From: Dioszegia crocea
Lineage: Eukaryota > Basidiomycota > Tremellomycetes > Tremellales > Bulleribasidiaceae
NCBI GenBank assembly: GCA_001600615.1
Contig: BCKK01000007.1
Location: forward strand, 1,270,431 to 1,334,430
Direction of reading: 5' to 3'
DNA: 64,000 nt
The first letter of the stretch is position 1. The number at the start of each line of letters is the position of its first letter. Shown here piece by piece: positions 33,383 through 44,386 of this stretch. The notes beneath the pieces were generated by a model. It did no database searches and was not told the DNA's origin. It saw only the letters and a list, made by a program, of their open reading frames with translations. Both the position numbers and the translations under genes were made by a program.

Positions 33383-34374
33383 CTACGCCAGCGGTGGCCC
33401 ATCCACCACTGCATCGTCGACAAGGAATTGATACACATATCCTAGCCTCTCCAATCGCTCTTTGATCCCGGAAGTGACTTGCCTCAATGCCGTGACTACA
33501 GCCGCGTTCTTCGGCTCTCGAGTCGTACTGATGGTGATCTCGCGCATGTGGATTGGATTTGTTCGGTATGGGCCTCTTGCGTGCTCCAACCCATCACCGA
33601 AAGAGGACAGAAGGTCGGAGTCGACGACTCCGGTCGGCGAAGCTGACACGTTCCATCGAAGAGACGATGGCGCATCCGACCAATACATGAACTCTTTGAA
33701 AGCAGGCATGTGATCGGATGTGCTGTGCCAAATGGTGGCTGAAGGCATGCCACTAGGTAGACCATTCTGCCCAGAGTCTTGCAGGGCGAAGTGTAGCGTT
33801 GGGATATGGGTTGATGATCCCTGATGGCCCCGTTCAGCCAGGGATTCATGACAGCTGTGCATTGTGCCCCTGCCGATTCCACCCAACTGGCCACCGAGTC
33901 TTTTGAGTGCAAGTGGCGGTCATGGAGGACGATATGGCGTGTACTTGGACATTCGACCGCTGCGACCGAGCAGGCTTTCTGCATTGCTGTGCGCCATCCT
34001 TTGAACCGTATGTCGAACTCGCTCCGTGATTCGTCCCCATATTGCGGATGGAGGTCGGTGATTATCAAGTCAGTCGTTTCAGATGGAACCCTAGTCGAAT
34101 GACCGGGGCCGAGTTTGTCATCAGAGAGTGTAAAGGTGACGTCGACAGGATTGACGTTGCGATAGATTCTCTGTTGCATCAGTGTTAGTAAGCCATGCCA
34201 AAGCCTCGCCTCGAAGTCCAGAATGGCGACTCTCACCCTGCTAGTTCGTCGGAAAGCTGCTCGCGCCCTTTTGCCCACCGGTGTGTCATCCATATGTCCG
34301 CCAATGTCCGCCACGAGCTCATTCGGCAGCTTGTCCATGTAGGGGGTAGTGTCTTCGTTTTCGATGGATTCCAT
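33383..34374 (-). CDS. F-box-like protein, lineage-specific (paralogue of the 34811-35769 gene)
   Basis: Unnamed protein of about 300 residues. MDKLPNELVADIGGHM near the start resembles an F-box beginning (LPxEL), suggesting SCF ubiquitin-ligase adaptor use, weakly. Intron 1 (GTGAGA...CTAAC...CAACAG, 66 nt) is in frame and clear from its branch site. Farther on, the frame used by the N-terminal half must switch to that of the C-terminal half. A 32-nt intron, GTCATG...CTGAAC...CATCAG, does this with a non-canonical donor but a good branch site, joining QCTA to GSSTHIPTLHFALQDS. Without it the gene has a frameshift. The end (REITISTTREPKNAAVV...KERLERLGYVYQFLVDDAVVDG) aligns with the neighbouring gene's end. 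Confidence 0.6.
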
Positions 34375-34810
34375 TGTGTTTGGAGCTTGCTGAGAGGTAA
34401 CAGTGAGAGACTGATGTATTGTATGAAGATAAGAGAAGGTGATAGTTGACGAAGTACAGTTGAAGATAAGAAAGTGAAGATCGGTAGACTGAGGGATCGA
34501 CCAGCAGCGTTAGGACACTCAGGACAGGCTGTCGTTTCCATTCATGCCCGATATCAGATATTTGGAACACGTAACAGGTGGGTTGTACTCCTTTGTGTGT
34601 GCATCACGCCACCCGGCCAAAGTTGCTATAGGAAGCCCAATTTGCCACCCGTGGCATATGCGATCTTCCAACTGCTGCCGCTTCAAGTCTCGGGGAAGAT
34701 TTGAAGGTGAGTCTACTGGCTGCTTCGGGAAGATCGGGAAAAGGTCGTTAGGCCTGGTGTCGAAATGAAACAAAGCCAAATAGATACATCATCACAGTCC
34801 AGACTAGTCA
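34375..34810. other. Intergenic region between F-box-like paralogues
   Basis: 436 bp between two same-strand paralogues: promoter of the downstream copy and 3' region of the upstream one. No other gene seen. Confidence 0.55.
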
Positions 34811-35769
34811 CTAGTCAAGAACTCGCAGCTTGCCCCCCTCGTAAGCCACCTTGCCACCCACCACCACACTGAAGACATAGCCATCAGCAGACAATCGGCG
34901 ATGAATGTCAGGAGCCATACTCAACGTCTCCTCCACCAATGCCGTATCCTGCTCTTCACCGCTGATACTGATGGTGATGTTCCTGGTGTAATCATGACCC
35001 GCCCTTCCGATATTTCTGCCGAAATTCTGCAACCCCTGAGTGTTGATTGAACCGTCATCAGACGTGAAGGCCTCCCAGCAAAGCGACGAGTTGCATTCGG
35101 GCCACTCGGTGGGGTTGAATCCGGGCACATTGTCACTGCTGCTGTGAATGATGAGTTTTGCAGGTACGCCGTCTGGGACTGTGCAGGCATTGGTGCTGAT
35201 CCAGTGATATTCGACCTGATGGGCAAGGGTGCGGTCGAGGTCCAACAAGTACACTTGCGAAAATGGGTCGTGAAGCGGGGTGTGTGAAGCTGTCCTTTTG
35301 CCGCTTGTGTCATCATCAGTGATGGCGACATATCGTAGTGAAGCCAGGTGCTCTCGGAAGCCTTGGGTGTATCGCGCGGAAGTGCACAGCTGGTGCAGAC
35401 CCTCTCGTCGTGCGATGATCACCTCCTCCAGGCTCCGGCTGTCGTCTGCGCGGCTCTTGGGGACAAGCAGCGTCAGTGTGTCGTCAGGAATAGCAAGGAA
35501 CACGTCAATAACAGGGCACGAAATGGCAACGGCCTGCTGAGACCGATTGATGTCGTTGACGGTATGGTAGAGAAGCTAGAAGATCAGCTTCAGATCTTTA
35601 ACTCGGACACACTCCAGGAGCTTACTTGGCTGCCCGACCTAAATACCTTCTGCCCTGTCGTCTTGGGGATAGGGATGTCGTGCGGGACAGCATTTCTTCC
35701 TGGATCAACGCCTAAAGCGTTGTAGATCTGGCTCAAGATCTCGTAGGGCAACTTGGATAGAGACGACAT
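34811..35769 (-). CDS. F-box-like protein, lineage-specific (paralogue of the 33383-34374 gene)
   Basis: Two exons, about 300 residues. It starts MSSLSKLPYEILSQIYNALG, an F-box-like opening, and a 50-nt intron joins it to LLYHTVNDINRSQQAVAISC, which resembles the layout of fungal F-box proteins with one large downstream domain. The rest has no named domain. The end NITISISGEEQDTALVEE...IHRRLSADGYVFSVVVGGKVAYEGG parallels the neighbour's EITIS...KERLERLGYVYQFLVDDAVVDG in order and spacing, and both share a P-x-L/H...SSxD-x-x-P-x-F segment before it. This indicates tandem duplication followed by strong divergence. Function unknown; the F-box call is inference from about 15 residues. Confidence 0.7.
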
Positions 35770-36575
35770 GGTATATGGTGGAAGTGTCTGGGGATTGCAG
35801 GTCGATGTGGGAAGTAGAGAGGCAAAAGAAATGATAAGGTCGATGGTGGGAAATGGGTATTGAATAAAGTGCATCGGAGTGGGAGAAGCAAGAATGGGCC
35901 TGTCGGACTTCTGATAAGGCTTGTAGAACCTTGGCAAGTAGTGAACTCCGCCATAAGTCGCACGACCGATGATTCTATACGCAGACCTTCCCTCTGCGCG
36001 ATCATGACAGTCCTTTCATGTTCAGTCTCAGCACGGTATCTCGCGCCCTTTTACTCCGAGACTCTTATCGTCAAGGGCATAACGCTCCAGCAGGTATACA
36101 CTCAAGGTGAGCCCACGACCACCTTTCGATACAGTCATGAGGAGGTCTGACCGGAGTTACGACCCGAAAATTCTCGAAAGCCAGGCGAGCGAGCAACGAT
36201 TCCCAATGCCTCCTGCAGTACTTCGCAGCTCGATGCTCCTTTGATCTCACGTCCTTTGGACTGGAGACATGGGTGGCGAGCGAGAGGCCTAGCTGCCACA
36301 ATGCAACGCGTGCGTAGCGGAGATACAGGCCGATGTCCGCCCCTCCTTTGGGTGGAGTTCGGCCTCGGCCATCGGCCCCGCTGAGTGTTGTATTTTCGGC
36401 GGCGGTCATCCTCTATCCATCGTCACACAACCATCCCATCTACACTTTATCTATATATCTACCTACACACCCTCCCCTTCCCTACCCCACTGCACAGACT
36501 GACCAGAGTCTACTCACACCCCTGCCCAAGATCGCCTCTCTAACAACCACCACATCGCGCACGCGCCTTTTCAAA
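35770..36575. other. Divergent intergenic region
   Basis: 806 bp between an F-box-like gene and the ABHD gene. The 3' half is a C/T-rich leader typical of the downstream ATG. No ORF has splice or family support. Confidence 0.5.
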
Positions 36576-38477
36576 ATGGTCACTACCACCACCCCATCCC
36601 CTTCTTCCCTACCTACCACTCGCTCATCGTCCCCGTTGCCCACTGCTCGATTCTCCACTCCTCCACCTCCACCACCCGCAGGTGCTGTCCCTACCGATTT
36701 CCGCTCATCTCTCTCGGCATGGTGGAACAATACTTCATACAAAGAAGCACGGATCGCCGAAGAACGCCTACTCCGCCGGATGGCTCACTTCCAACCGCCC
36801 CCTCCTCCCGAAGTTGAGAAGGGATGGTTTGGACGAGGCACAACGAAGCCGGCTGCTCCTACCGCAGCGGAAATCAGCGTAGATGCGGCTTACGATGCCG
36901 TTCATCACGAGCCGCCTTCGTCACCTGCTGAAGTGGCGACTGCCAACTCTCGTCAAGGCGAGGAGGTGTCCAAGCCTATCCCCATCGAGGGAACTAAACT
37001 TGTTGCGACACTACGAAACGTCTTCATTTCTTCCCCAAATCCTCTTGCCGCACCCCACCACCCGGCCGATCCGATCGTGCATGAATCAGGATCACCCCCT
37101 GCCTCCGCCGCGTCATCGCAGACTTCTCTGGGCGAAAAGGTCAAGGTAAAGTCGCATGGGCGGCGCAAAGCGGGCAAGATGGAGGATTACATCAACACGC
37201 TGGAGATTAGCAGACCGGAAGATCGGGGTCAAAAGGAGGCTGTTGTTGTTCTACATGGATACGCCGCTGCTATGGGGTGAGTTACAAATATCCCGGGCCT
37301 GTTGGACGATCAACTCACATTCCAGCTTCTTCTTCCGAAACTGGGACGCAATCTCTCAACACTCAGCCGCAACCTCACGCCGGACCTTCTTCCTCGACTG
37401 GCTCGGAATGGGCTTATCATCCCGACCCAACCCTTCTTTGCTTTCATCACCCTCCAACACGCCCATCCCAGCCCGTGTCGCCCGCGCAGAACACTTCTTC
37501 CTATCATCCCTGGAATCATGGCGTGAAGCCGCAGGTATCGAGCGGATGGTCCTTGTCGGTCACTCCCTGGGCGGATATCTCGCTTCGGCATATGCCGTCC
37601 GGTATCCTCATCGGGTATCGGGTTTGATCCTCGTCAGCCCTGCGGGCATCCCACACGGCAAGGAGTATACGCGGTATGAGACTACGGCGGAATTGGAGGT
37701 CAAGAGGGCTAGATCTGGTGGGGCCAAGAAGGTGGATGAGGATACCGTCCAGGGTGGGAATTTGGATGAGGCGGTGAATGCTGCAGAGCAAGAATTGGGA
37801 GTTGGAGAAGGTGAAGGTGGATCGGCAGCAGCCAAGGGTGAAGCAAAGGAATGGGAGAAGAATCAGACACTACTTCGGAAGAACATGATGAAGTGTGAGT
37901 TGGACTCCGTGAGGCTTGAGTATAGCTGATGGATTAGTCTTCGTTTGGGGCTGGGAGAAGGGTCTTTCACCATTTACATTCCTCCGTACGATGGGACCCT
38001 TCGGACCGATGTTCGCAGGCCGATATTCTCTACGGAGATTCGCAGCTCAATCGGACGAAGACGTCCGGGATTTACACGGGTACATCTACAACACGTCCGT
38101 CCTGAAGGGTTCGGGAGAGTTCTGCATTTCGCATATCCTGGCGCCGGGAGCCTATGCGAGGATTCCAATTGTCGATCGGATAGGCGCTTTGAAGGTTCCT
38201 GTGACATTCATGTGTAAGTCTCATTCGGTAATTTGGTCAAGCGGGGGAAATGCTAGCGGATAGCCCAGAGAACAAAGCTGACTCTTCAGATGGCGATAAT
38301 GATTGGATGGACGTAGAAGGCGGACATGCCTCAGCTGTCGAATTGAAGAAGGCGGGCAATGACAAGTGTGCAGTACACGTCGTCAAGAATGCAGGCCACC
38401 ACGTCTATCTCGATAACCCCGAGGATACAAATCGGATCATTGGCGAGGCGATCCGGGCGATTCCAAAGTCTGTTTGA
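36576..38477 (+). CDS. Alpha/beta hydrolase of the ABHD4/ABHD5-CLD1 family
   Basis: Lipid hydrolase/acyltransferase related to yeast Cld1 (cardiolipin deacylase) and Ict1 and to animal ABHD4/5. Four exons, about 580 residues. The N-terminal 200 residues are Pro/Ser/Thr-rich with a conserved-looking WWNNTSYKEARIAEERLLRRM segment. The hydrolase fold has an oxyanion strand EAVVVLHGYAAAMGFFFRNW (split by an intron), DWLGMGLSSRP, nucleophile elbow VLVGHSLGGYLASAYAVRYP, the family's LILVSPAGIP, acid region YGDNDWMD and histidine NAGHHVYLDNPE, which also forms the H-x4-D acyltransferase motif of this family. A roughly 50-residue Glu/Gly/Ala insert precedes the lid. The start is ATG in AAAATGG; the upstream open frame is the leader. 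Substrate (cardiolipin versus lysophospholipid) is not decidable. Confidence 0.9.
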
Positions 38478-38650
38478 GCAGTGTAAATGTGTATATTCTC
38501 TCGTTGTAGCGCCGTATTGATCCAGTATTGGTATATAATAGACATGATGATAGATGCAGAGATACGACCTAGATACGCCGAGACAAGATATCGAACCTAG
38601 ATATGACAAATCCAACAGATACAATTGTCCAAGTCAACCCCCACCCCCGC

Positions 38651-41336
38651 TCACACCTGATGCTGGTACAGACACTGAAACTGGACATCTCCCTTCCCCA
38701 AACCCAACTCCACGTTCTCAACACCTACAAACCCCTGCATCCCCATCTGTACCCCCTTCACACTTTCCCCCGAACTCCTTCCGCTCTTGGTGGGCGTAAT
38801 CGGCATAGCGCCATCCTCAACTGACGCCTCAGTCAAAGAGGAAGATAATCCACTTCCGACCGAATCTACACTCCCCTTCCTCTCTCCACAAGCCTCAACA
38901 GGATATAAATCCACCCTGGTCCCTTCCGAACTTTCCATACTATCCGGCGTATCCATTCCCACCCATCCCCATTCCTCCCCTCTCGTCCATCCTGGCGCAT
39001 CATCAAAGCTTGGTAAATCCTCTTCATCCGATCCTGACGCTAATGCCCGCGCATACCGCGCTGGAGTCGTTGTCGATTTGTATTTCCGGATAAAGGCTTC
39101 GCGCCGGGTATGATAGCGCTTCGATCGGATCGGGTGGAATGAGTCCAGTAGCATTTGGGAGAGTTCTTCGGTGCGATAGTGGACGAGAGGGGGAAGGGTG
39201 CGATTGGCAGAGGTGTAGAATTGGGATTTGCAAGTGGCGATGCTGGCAAGTGTGGGAATGTCTGAGGTGGAATGGGAACGTGCCCAAGGGGCGCATTGGA
39301 GAGGAGTTGAGAGGGATCCAAGGGTGATGGCTTGAGAGTCGCCGAGGAGATTACGAATCTGCTCCATCATTGCCGATTCGATGTGTCCGGGGGAGGAGTC
39401 ATATGATCCCACTTCAACATCGATAAGGCCCTTCAGGCGTGCCTCAGTCGTGGATATAGGCGTCATATCTCTCAATAGATGAGCAGCGGCCATAGGTCCG
39501 CATCGTTGCGCATAGGAGTATCTGGAAAGTCAGCACTATCCCCACTTTCGGTAGATTGACATACGAGTGGAATTCCGAACCATGCAGGCCCATAGCTCTA
39601 TACGCAGGATTCAACACCACCTCTCTAGCTCCAATGACAATATCGCACGCTGCGGCCAGAGCTACTCCGCCCGCCGCTGCATTACCGCGCAGACACGCCA
39701 TGGTTACTATCCCACGCTCGACCAAGGGTTTCTGAGATTCAAATATGGCCGATCGCTCGGGGTGCGTGTCGTCAAGGAGGAACTCGACGATATCGTCTAT
39801 AGCGTTGATGTTTGCCCATGTCTCGTCGGCCGGGGATGAGGCCGCTTCGATTGTGTTGAGAGCGATCCCGTTCGAGAAGTAGGTACCGCCCATGAGCGCT
39901 ATGAGGCGGATGGGGAGAGATGATGAAGAGGGATCTGCAGCCCATTGAAGAGCACGAAGAAGGAGCTGACAATTTGATGTAGTGAATGCGCCATTACTAC
40001 GGGTTAGCGAAGCAAGTTCGGACAGTAAGATACTTACTAGAAGTTCCAATAGACCAACCGAGCAACTCCACCTTCCTCCTCCACAGTCTTGACGTAGACA
40101 GCCTGCCATTCGCCCCGCCTATACCCAAACCCTTCCTGCTTCCATTCTTGAACACCCTCCAACGCCGCCCCATGCCCGCTCTTCAGGATAGCATCTACCA
40201 TCGGCACCTTTGGATCTAGGGGGTCTTTCAGACTCTTCTTGGGTAAACGCCCATGCGTAATCCAGACTCCAGCCCCGCCCCCAAACCTCTGCTCAGTCTT
40301 GACAAACACCGCTCCGTCCCTCTTTGCCAGAATCGTCCCATTGGGCACAACCGCCAAACTCCCCCATTTCTCATATAACTCCACCGGCACCGTCGCGGGA
40401 TCCTCATGTACACACGCGCCATACGCAAAGAGAGCAGTTCTCGAGTCGGTCGTCAATGGTGGAAGTTGTCCTCCGGGCTGAGAATCCCCAGCTGAAATGA
40501 TCCGATGGACGTCCCTGGCCGTATGATACGCCCAGACCGGCCGACGAGATTTGCTCTGAAGGAGATGTCGATCGTGTACCCGTCCACCGAGGAAGGGCTT
40601 ATTGGCTGTAATGCTGTTGATTCCCCATTCCGCCCGAGGCGTCGCTTTGACGTATGTCGACCGATCTCCATTCCCTACTCGCTCATACACCCTGAATAGC
40701 GCCGTAACGAGGGATAGCATAGCCCCTTGGCTGTGTAGCCCTTGGTATAATTGTGCCTTGGTGAGAGTGCCAATTGGGGGTAAAGGGTATTGCTCCCATG
40801 CCCAGACTGCACCGCCGTCCAACTCTTCATTCGCCTGGAAACAGATTGTTCCCCAGTGAGAGCGTTGAATGGGGTTGAGGGAGTATTGGGGGGATTCGAG
40901 GTGGGATAAGGTATCGGTTGAGGAAGGGGAAAGACCGGTGTCGCCCACAAGGACCCAGTCGAGGGAGGATGGACCAGCATCGCCGGGTGGACCAGGATGG
41001 ATCACAAGTGTCATCCACTGCTTCGTCAGCTCTAAAGCCGAATTGTAGACTCACCCTTGTAAAGACGCTATCGGGGATTCTGGCAGTTAAGAATGGGCAC
41101 AATATGACATCCGGGTCACACTTCTCCGCCGCAGCTACCATCCCTTCCGCCGAGCCTGCTATCTGAACGGCATAGTTCGTCATGCCAAGATGATCAAAGT
41201 ACGCAATGACCTTTTGGACAAACGAGTTGACCGAGGTGCAGAGGATGAGGATGCGCCATTCCTTGAGGCCGACGAGGTGTGCGGGAAGGGAAGGGAAAGG
41301 GCCAAGAGGCGCTGTCGGGTTGGACGGGAGGGACAT
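38651..41336 (-). CDS. hypX: HypX/HoxX homologue: formyl-THF transferase-like plus enoyl-CoA hydratase-like fusion
   Basis: Four exons, about 854 residues. The N-terminal formyltransferase-like domain has ILILCTSVNSFVQKV, CDPDVILCPFLTARIP, then LVIHPGPPGDAGPSSLDWVL and WGTICFQANEELDGGAVWAWEQYPL. The linker holds ARDVHRIISAADSQPGG-type sequence (here SAGDSQPGG), FAYGACVHED, GTILAKRDGAVFVKT and GVWITHG. The C-terminal crotonase-like domain has YWNFYNGAFTTSNCQ, LIALMGGTYFSNGIALNTIEAASSPADETWANINAIDD, CLRGNAAAGGVALAAACD and VVLNPAYRAMGLHGSEFHSYSY. This is the exact domain order of bacterial HypX. That enzyme takes the formyl group from N10-formyl-THF to CoA and releases CO for the Fe site of NiFe hydrogenase. 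The C-terminal YRTEELSQMLLDSF...RYHTRREAFIRK is also HypX-like, then about 115 extra Ser/Glu-rich residues follow. The fungal role is unknown. Confidence 0.93.
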
Positions 41337-42114
41337 GGTGAAGATTGCGAGTCGAAGGGAGAGAACAAGCTTTAGCGAAGGTAAGGGAATGAGTTTGCTG
41401 ACGAAAGGCTCGAGCAGGATGTTATAAGGCGGTAGGCTGTACCGTGTTGATAGTGTCGCTAAATGTATACAGGCGAATCTGCGAGATGAACACTTGTTGC
41501 CGCCCGGTCGCGATGTAAATCTAAAGACGAGCCCCTATTTAAGGCTTGATTGATTAAATGCGCAAGGTGTGGCGAGTGGCAGCGTCGGGATGATCAATCA
41601 TGTCTCGGAGTCATTACACAGGTTTGTTTATAGAGGAGGATCTGGGTCCGAATGTGAATGTGAGCTTACGGGGGGCTTTAACTTCTAGTGCGAGTGGAGC
41701 GTGCCTGGGCCTGACAAAATTAGGGTGAGCCTCCGAAGGTCGTTTTTCCGAGAATACGGTAATAAGTGTAACCATTTGAAGTCTGTGATCTCATGTTTGG
41801 GAAGGGAGGGGCCCAGAGATGGGCTGTGCTGGGCATTCATGTTTCTGAATGGGGAAGTGGGAGGGATGTTGACATTCTGGGCGGTTTTGAATGGCTGAGC
41901 TTGTCACGCCGTCACGCTATTGATCATTGGGCGAAAACCTCTCAAAGGGGCAATTTGGCGTGTTTCATCTAAGTTATAGGAGGCTCTGCGCTGAAGCAGC
42001 CACTGCCCAAGTGTTGACCTCCCCGCTAAGATGTACAGATAGTCCCATCCAGATTTACTCGGTCTAATACTGATATACAGTGAGACATTCGTAGACGGGT
42101 AAGTCTGGGTAAAA
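41337..42114. other. Intergenic region upstream of HypX
   Basis: 778 bp between the HypX start and the stop of the secreted-protein gene. No gene is supportable; the plus-strand ORF at 41701-41898 has no splice or family support. Confidence 0.5.
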
Positions 42115-42715
42115 TTACAGAACTGGCCTGGCATCCTTCACGCCACCACACGTCGCCCCCGTCCCATCCTCGTAGACACAGAACAGCTTCACACCGCTGT
42201 GTGTGTCGCCATCCTCGCACGGGAAGAGAAAGTCTTCCTTATTCCGGAGTTGAAACTCCATGTTGCCTTTGAAGTCTAGATTCATGACGCCCATGAATCG
42301 GCACTATTTCATCAGCGCCGAAATTCAATTTGTATACGTTAGACTGTGAGCTCGGTAGATCAGTAAAACTCACGGTTGGGCAATGAGGGAACGTTGGTGC
42401 TACCCAATTGAAATTATTGTACGACCTCCAGTCGCGGTCCTGCTCCTCAGGAGTCATCTTCGGGTTGACTACGTAAGGAGGTCGTTTGCCGTAGCTGTCC
42501 CAGCAAAACGAAAAAGCATCGATGCCTTTCGTATCGACCGTGCCGTTTTTGAAGGTATCGAAAACCAGCTGGTTGTCCTTTCCGATCTTCAACTTGGGCT
42601 GCTCGTTGATTCTGACATCGCTGCCGTCGATAATGACCTGCCTTGACTTGGCCAGCGTGGGTAGGATTGAGCAGAGGACGACCAGCGCCGTGGGAAGGAC
42701 AGAGAGGAACAACAT
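42115..42715 (-). CDS. Secreted six-cysteine protein, unknown function
   Basis: Two exons, about 177 residues. It starts with a clear signal peptide (MLFLSVLPTALVVLCSILPTLAKS) and continues into a mature protein of about 150 residues: IDGSDVRINEQPKLKIGKDNQLVFDTF, FCWDSYGKRPPYVV, PEEQDRDWRSYNNFNW. A 70-nt intron precedes CRFMGVMNLDFKGNMEFQLRN, FPCEDGDTHSGVKLFCVYEDG and ATCGGVKDARPVL. Six cysteines in the mature part imply up to three disulfides, and no membrane span or GPI signal is seen. A TATATAAG box on the minus strand (42857-42864) lies about 140 bp upstream, and the gene is flanked by long gene-poor DNA. A secreted or wall-associated protein is likely; there is no recognised family. Confidence 0.8.
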
Positions 42716-43452
42716 TGTGAGTTGGGGTGCGGTGGCGAGTGGTACGTTCGGCTAGCCGAGGTTGCTGTAGTGTGTGTCTGATAGGGTGTCGGGTCTTCTG
42801 GCTTCGTTTCGAGGCTGCTTGATGTATGACAAGACTCAGAGCGAGGATGTGCTCGCCTTATATAGGCACGGCAGGACGAGCACGGGCAAATGTGTACCCA
42901 CTACTCCTTTGGTCTCGCCCCTCGATCCCCGTCCAGCCCGTACATCTGTAAAGGAAGCCAACTGATCTCTCCTGACCCCAGGTCAGCCAAGGTGATGTAT
43001 GAAGGGGTTCAGTAGGTGTAACATTACGAGACGTCAGTGCGATGTCTGCTGGGCGGTCTGTAGGTCTCCAGATCTCGCCATGGCATTTGCCTAAGAAGAG
43101 GATCGGATTTATGCTAATTGACTGATGCGTCGTTATATCGTCAGATGGCCAAAGCGGAACATGGTACGTATATTATCATGGCCAAAAGAGAGACAATTCA
43201 CAGGTTGCCGGCTGTCGGGGTTCTCATCAGATGCAAGTGCTGATGTTATTCCCAGCGTCCACCGATTGTCCAGACTGCTCGCTATGTACTTAACACACAG
43301 GCAAACTCTTCAATCGGGATAACGATCACGGTATGTCCGGGACTTTGCCTCCCCTATATGTAACCGGAAGGGGAGGGTGTCATTGCCTCTCTTCGCAGAT
43401 GTGTGTACAGTGATGAACATCGAGTCTGCTGGGCATGGTGTGATGAGGTGTG

Positions 43453-43502
43453 GCAGTGCGACTTTCGGCGAATTGTTTTGCCCTGAATGTGGCATTAATT
43501 GA
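43453..43502. repeat. About 50-bp imperfect direct repeat, copy A
   Basis: Resembles 43930-43980, sharing TGCGAC-TTCGGCG, TTGCCCTGA and TGTGGC in order with small indels. Origin unknown. Confidence 0.55.
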
Positions 43503-43929
43503 CGGAGTTCGCTCCCTATACTCCGGGTGGCAAAAGGGAACGAGCTACTCTAACTGTTTCTTCACGAGGGATGCACTGGCTAAGCTCAATGGTTATCCTA
43601 TAATGACCTCCGCTATGAGGATTGAACACTGTGAAAGCCTAAGCAATGATAATGTCCAAACGACACTACTCGGGTCATTCCCATTCGCAATGAAGTTTGA
43701 CACGCCTACAGAGCCTGATAGCGATAGGCTGGACTCTGGAGGAACGGAAGCTGCATTCCTTAAGGAAGAAGAATGTGTTTGTTTGGGAGCGGTAGACACC
43801 TACCTCCACGATTGGTCATGTGGTGCCTGGGAAAGGCGTTCATCTGTCAAGGATGATGACTAAAGGTGGAGCTGGTCGATGTCTGCCGCTCAGTGAAAGT
43901 TGTGGCCTGGAGGCACATTCTCGTCCTAT

Positions 43930-43980
43930 GCAGCTGTGCGACCTTCGGCGTTATCTGCTTGCCCTGATTGTGGCTATTGA
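43930..43980. repeat. About 50-bp imperfect direct repeat, copy B
   Basis: Partner of the copy at 43453. The two are about 475 bp apart and neither lies in a supported gene. Confidence 0.55.
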
Positions 43981-44017
43981 TCAGCATGGGGCTGGTCGAG
44001 CGACGCATGACCCGTGC

Positions 44018-44112
44018 CTTTTTGCGCGGTAAGATTCGAACCCGCAACGCGAATGATTTTTGTTCCTGAGGAATGTGGCTGAACGGCCTGTCTGACTCGG
44101 TGGCAAATGTCT
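44018..44112 (-). pseudogene. tRNA-like relic (Leu/Ser type)
   Basis: On the minus strand a B-box-like GGGTTCGAATC follows, by about 60 nt, a GCC...GAGT...GGC D-arm resembling A-box sequence, with CTCAGGA (a Leu CAG-type loop) between. Acceptor and anticodon stems do not pair, so it is a decayed tRNA or chance similarity. Confidence 0.3.
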
Positions 44113-44386
44113 GCGGGAGTGTTGGCGACCATATCTGACACTTTATGCATGATTTTACATAGGGATGAAGAGCGTATAATGAGAAGAGAGTTGCATGGTT
44201 GATCTGCGCATGTATGGCGAGGCGCTGGCGGGTGCGTGCGGCGTAATTGGTCCCCCCCGGAGCGGGTGGCGGCATAGTTGACTGTAGTAGAACATCACTC
44301 AACATAACACACTACATCCCACACACCCGTGTAGACACCTACACCGCACTCTAAACCTACGCACAGACCACCCCCAGATCAGAAAT

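Larger units (their letters stand above)
42716..44386. other. Gene-poor 1.7-kb region
   Basis: The longest stretch here without a gene. It contains the secreted gene's promoter (TATATAAG, minus strand, 42857-42864), a pair of imperfect 50-bp repeats, and a tRNA-like relic. A 137-residue plus-strand ORF (43450-43863) has no family, intron or promoter support. Confidence 0.6.

Noticed and set aside
36333..36575. Upstream ATG of the ABHD hydrolase at 36333
   Set aside because: The added sequence is a translated pyrimidine-rich leader. The ATG at 36576 has better context.
43450..43863. 137-residue plus-strand ORF in the gene-poor region
   Set aside because: Contains one of the decayed repeats, has no family similarity and no promoter or splice signals; chance ORF likely.
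44018..44112. Functional tRNA-Leu on the minus strand
   Set aside because: A-box and B-box-like sequence are present, but acceptor and anticodon stems do not pair. Kept only as a low-confidence relic.
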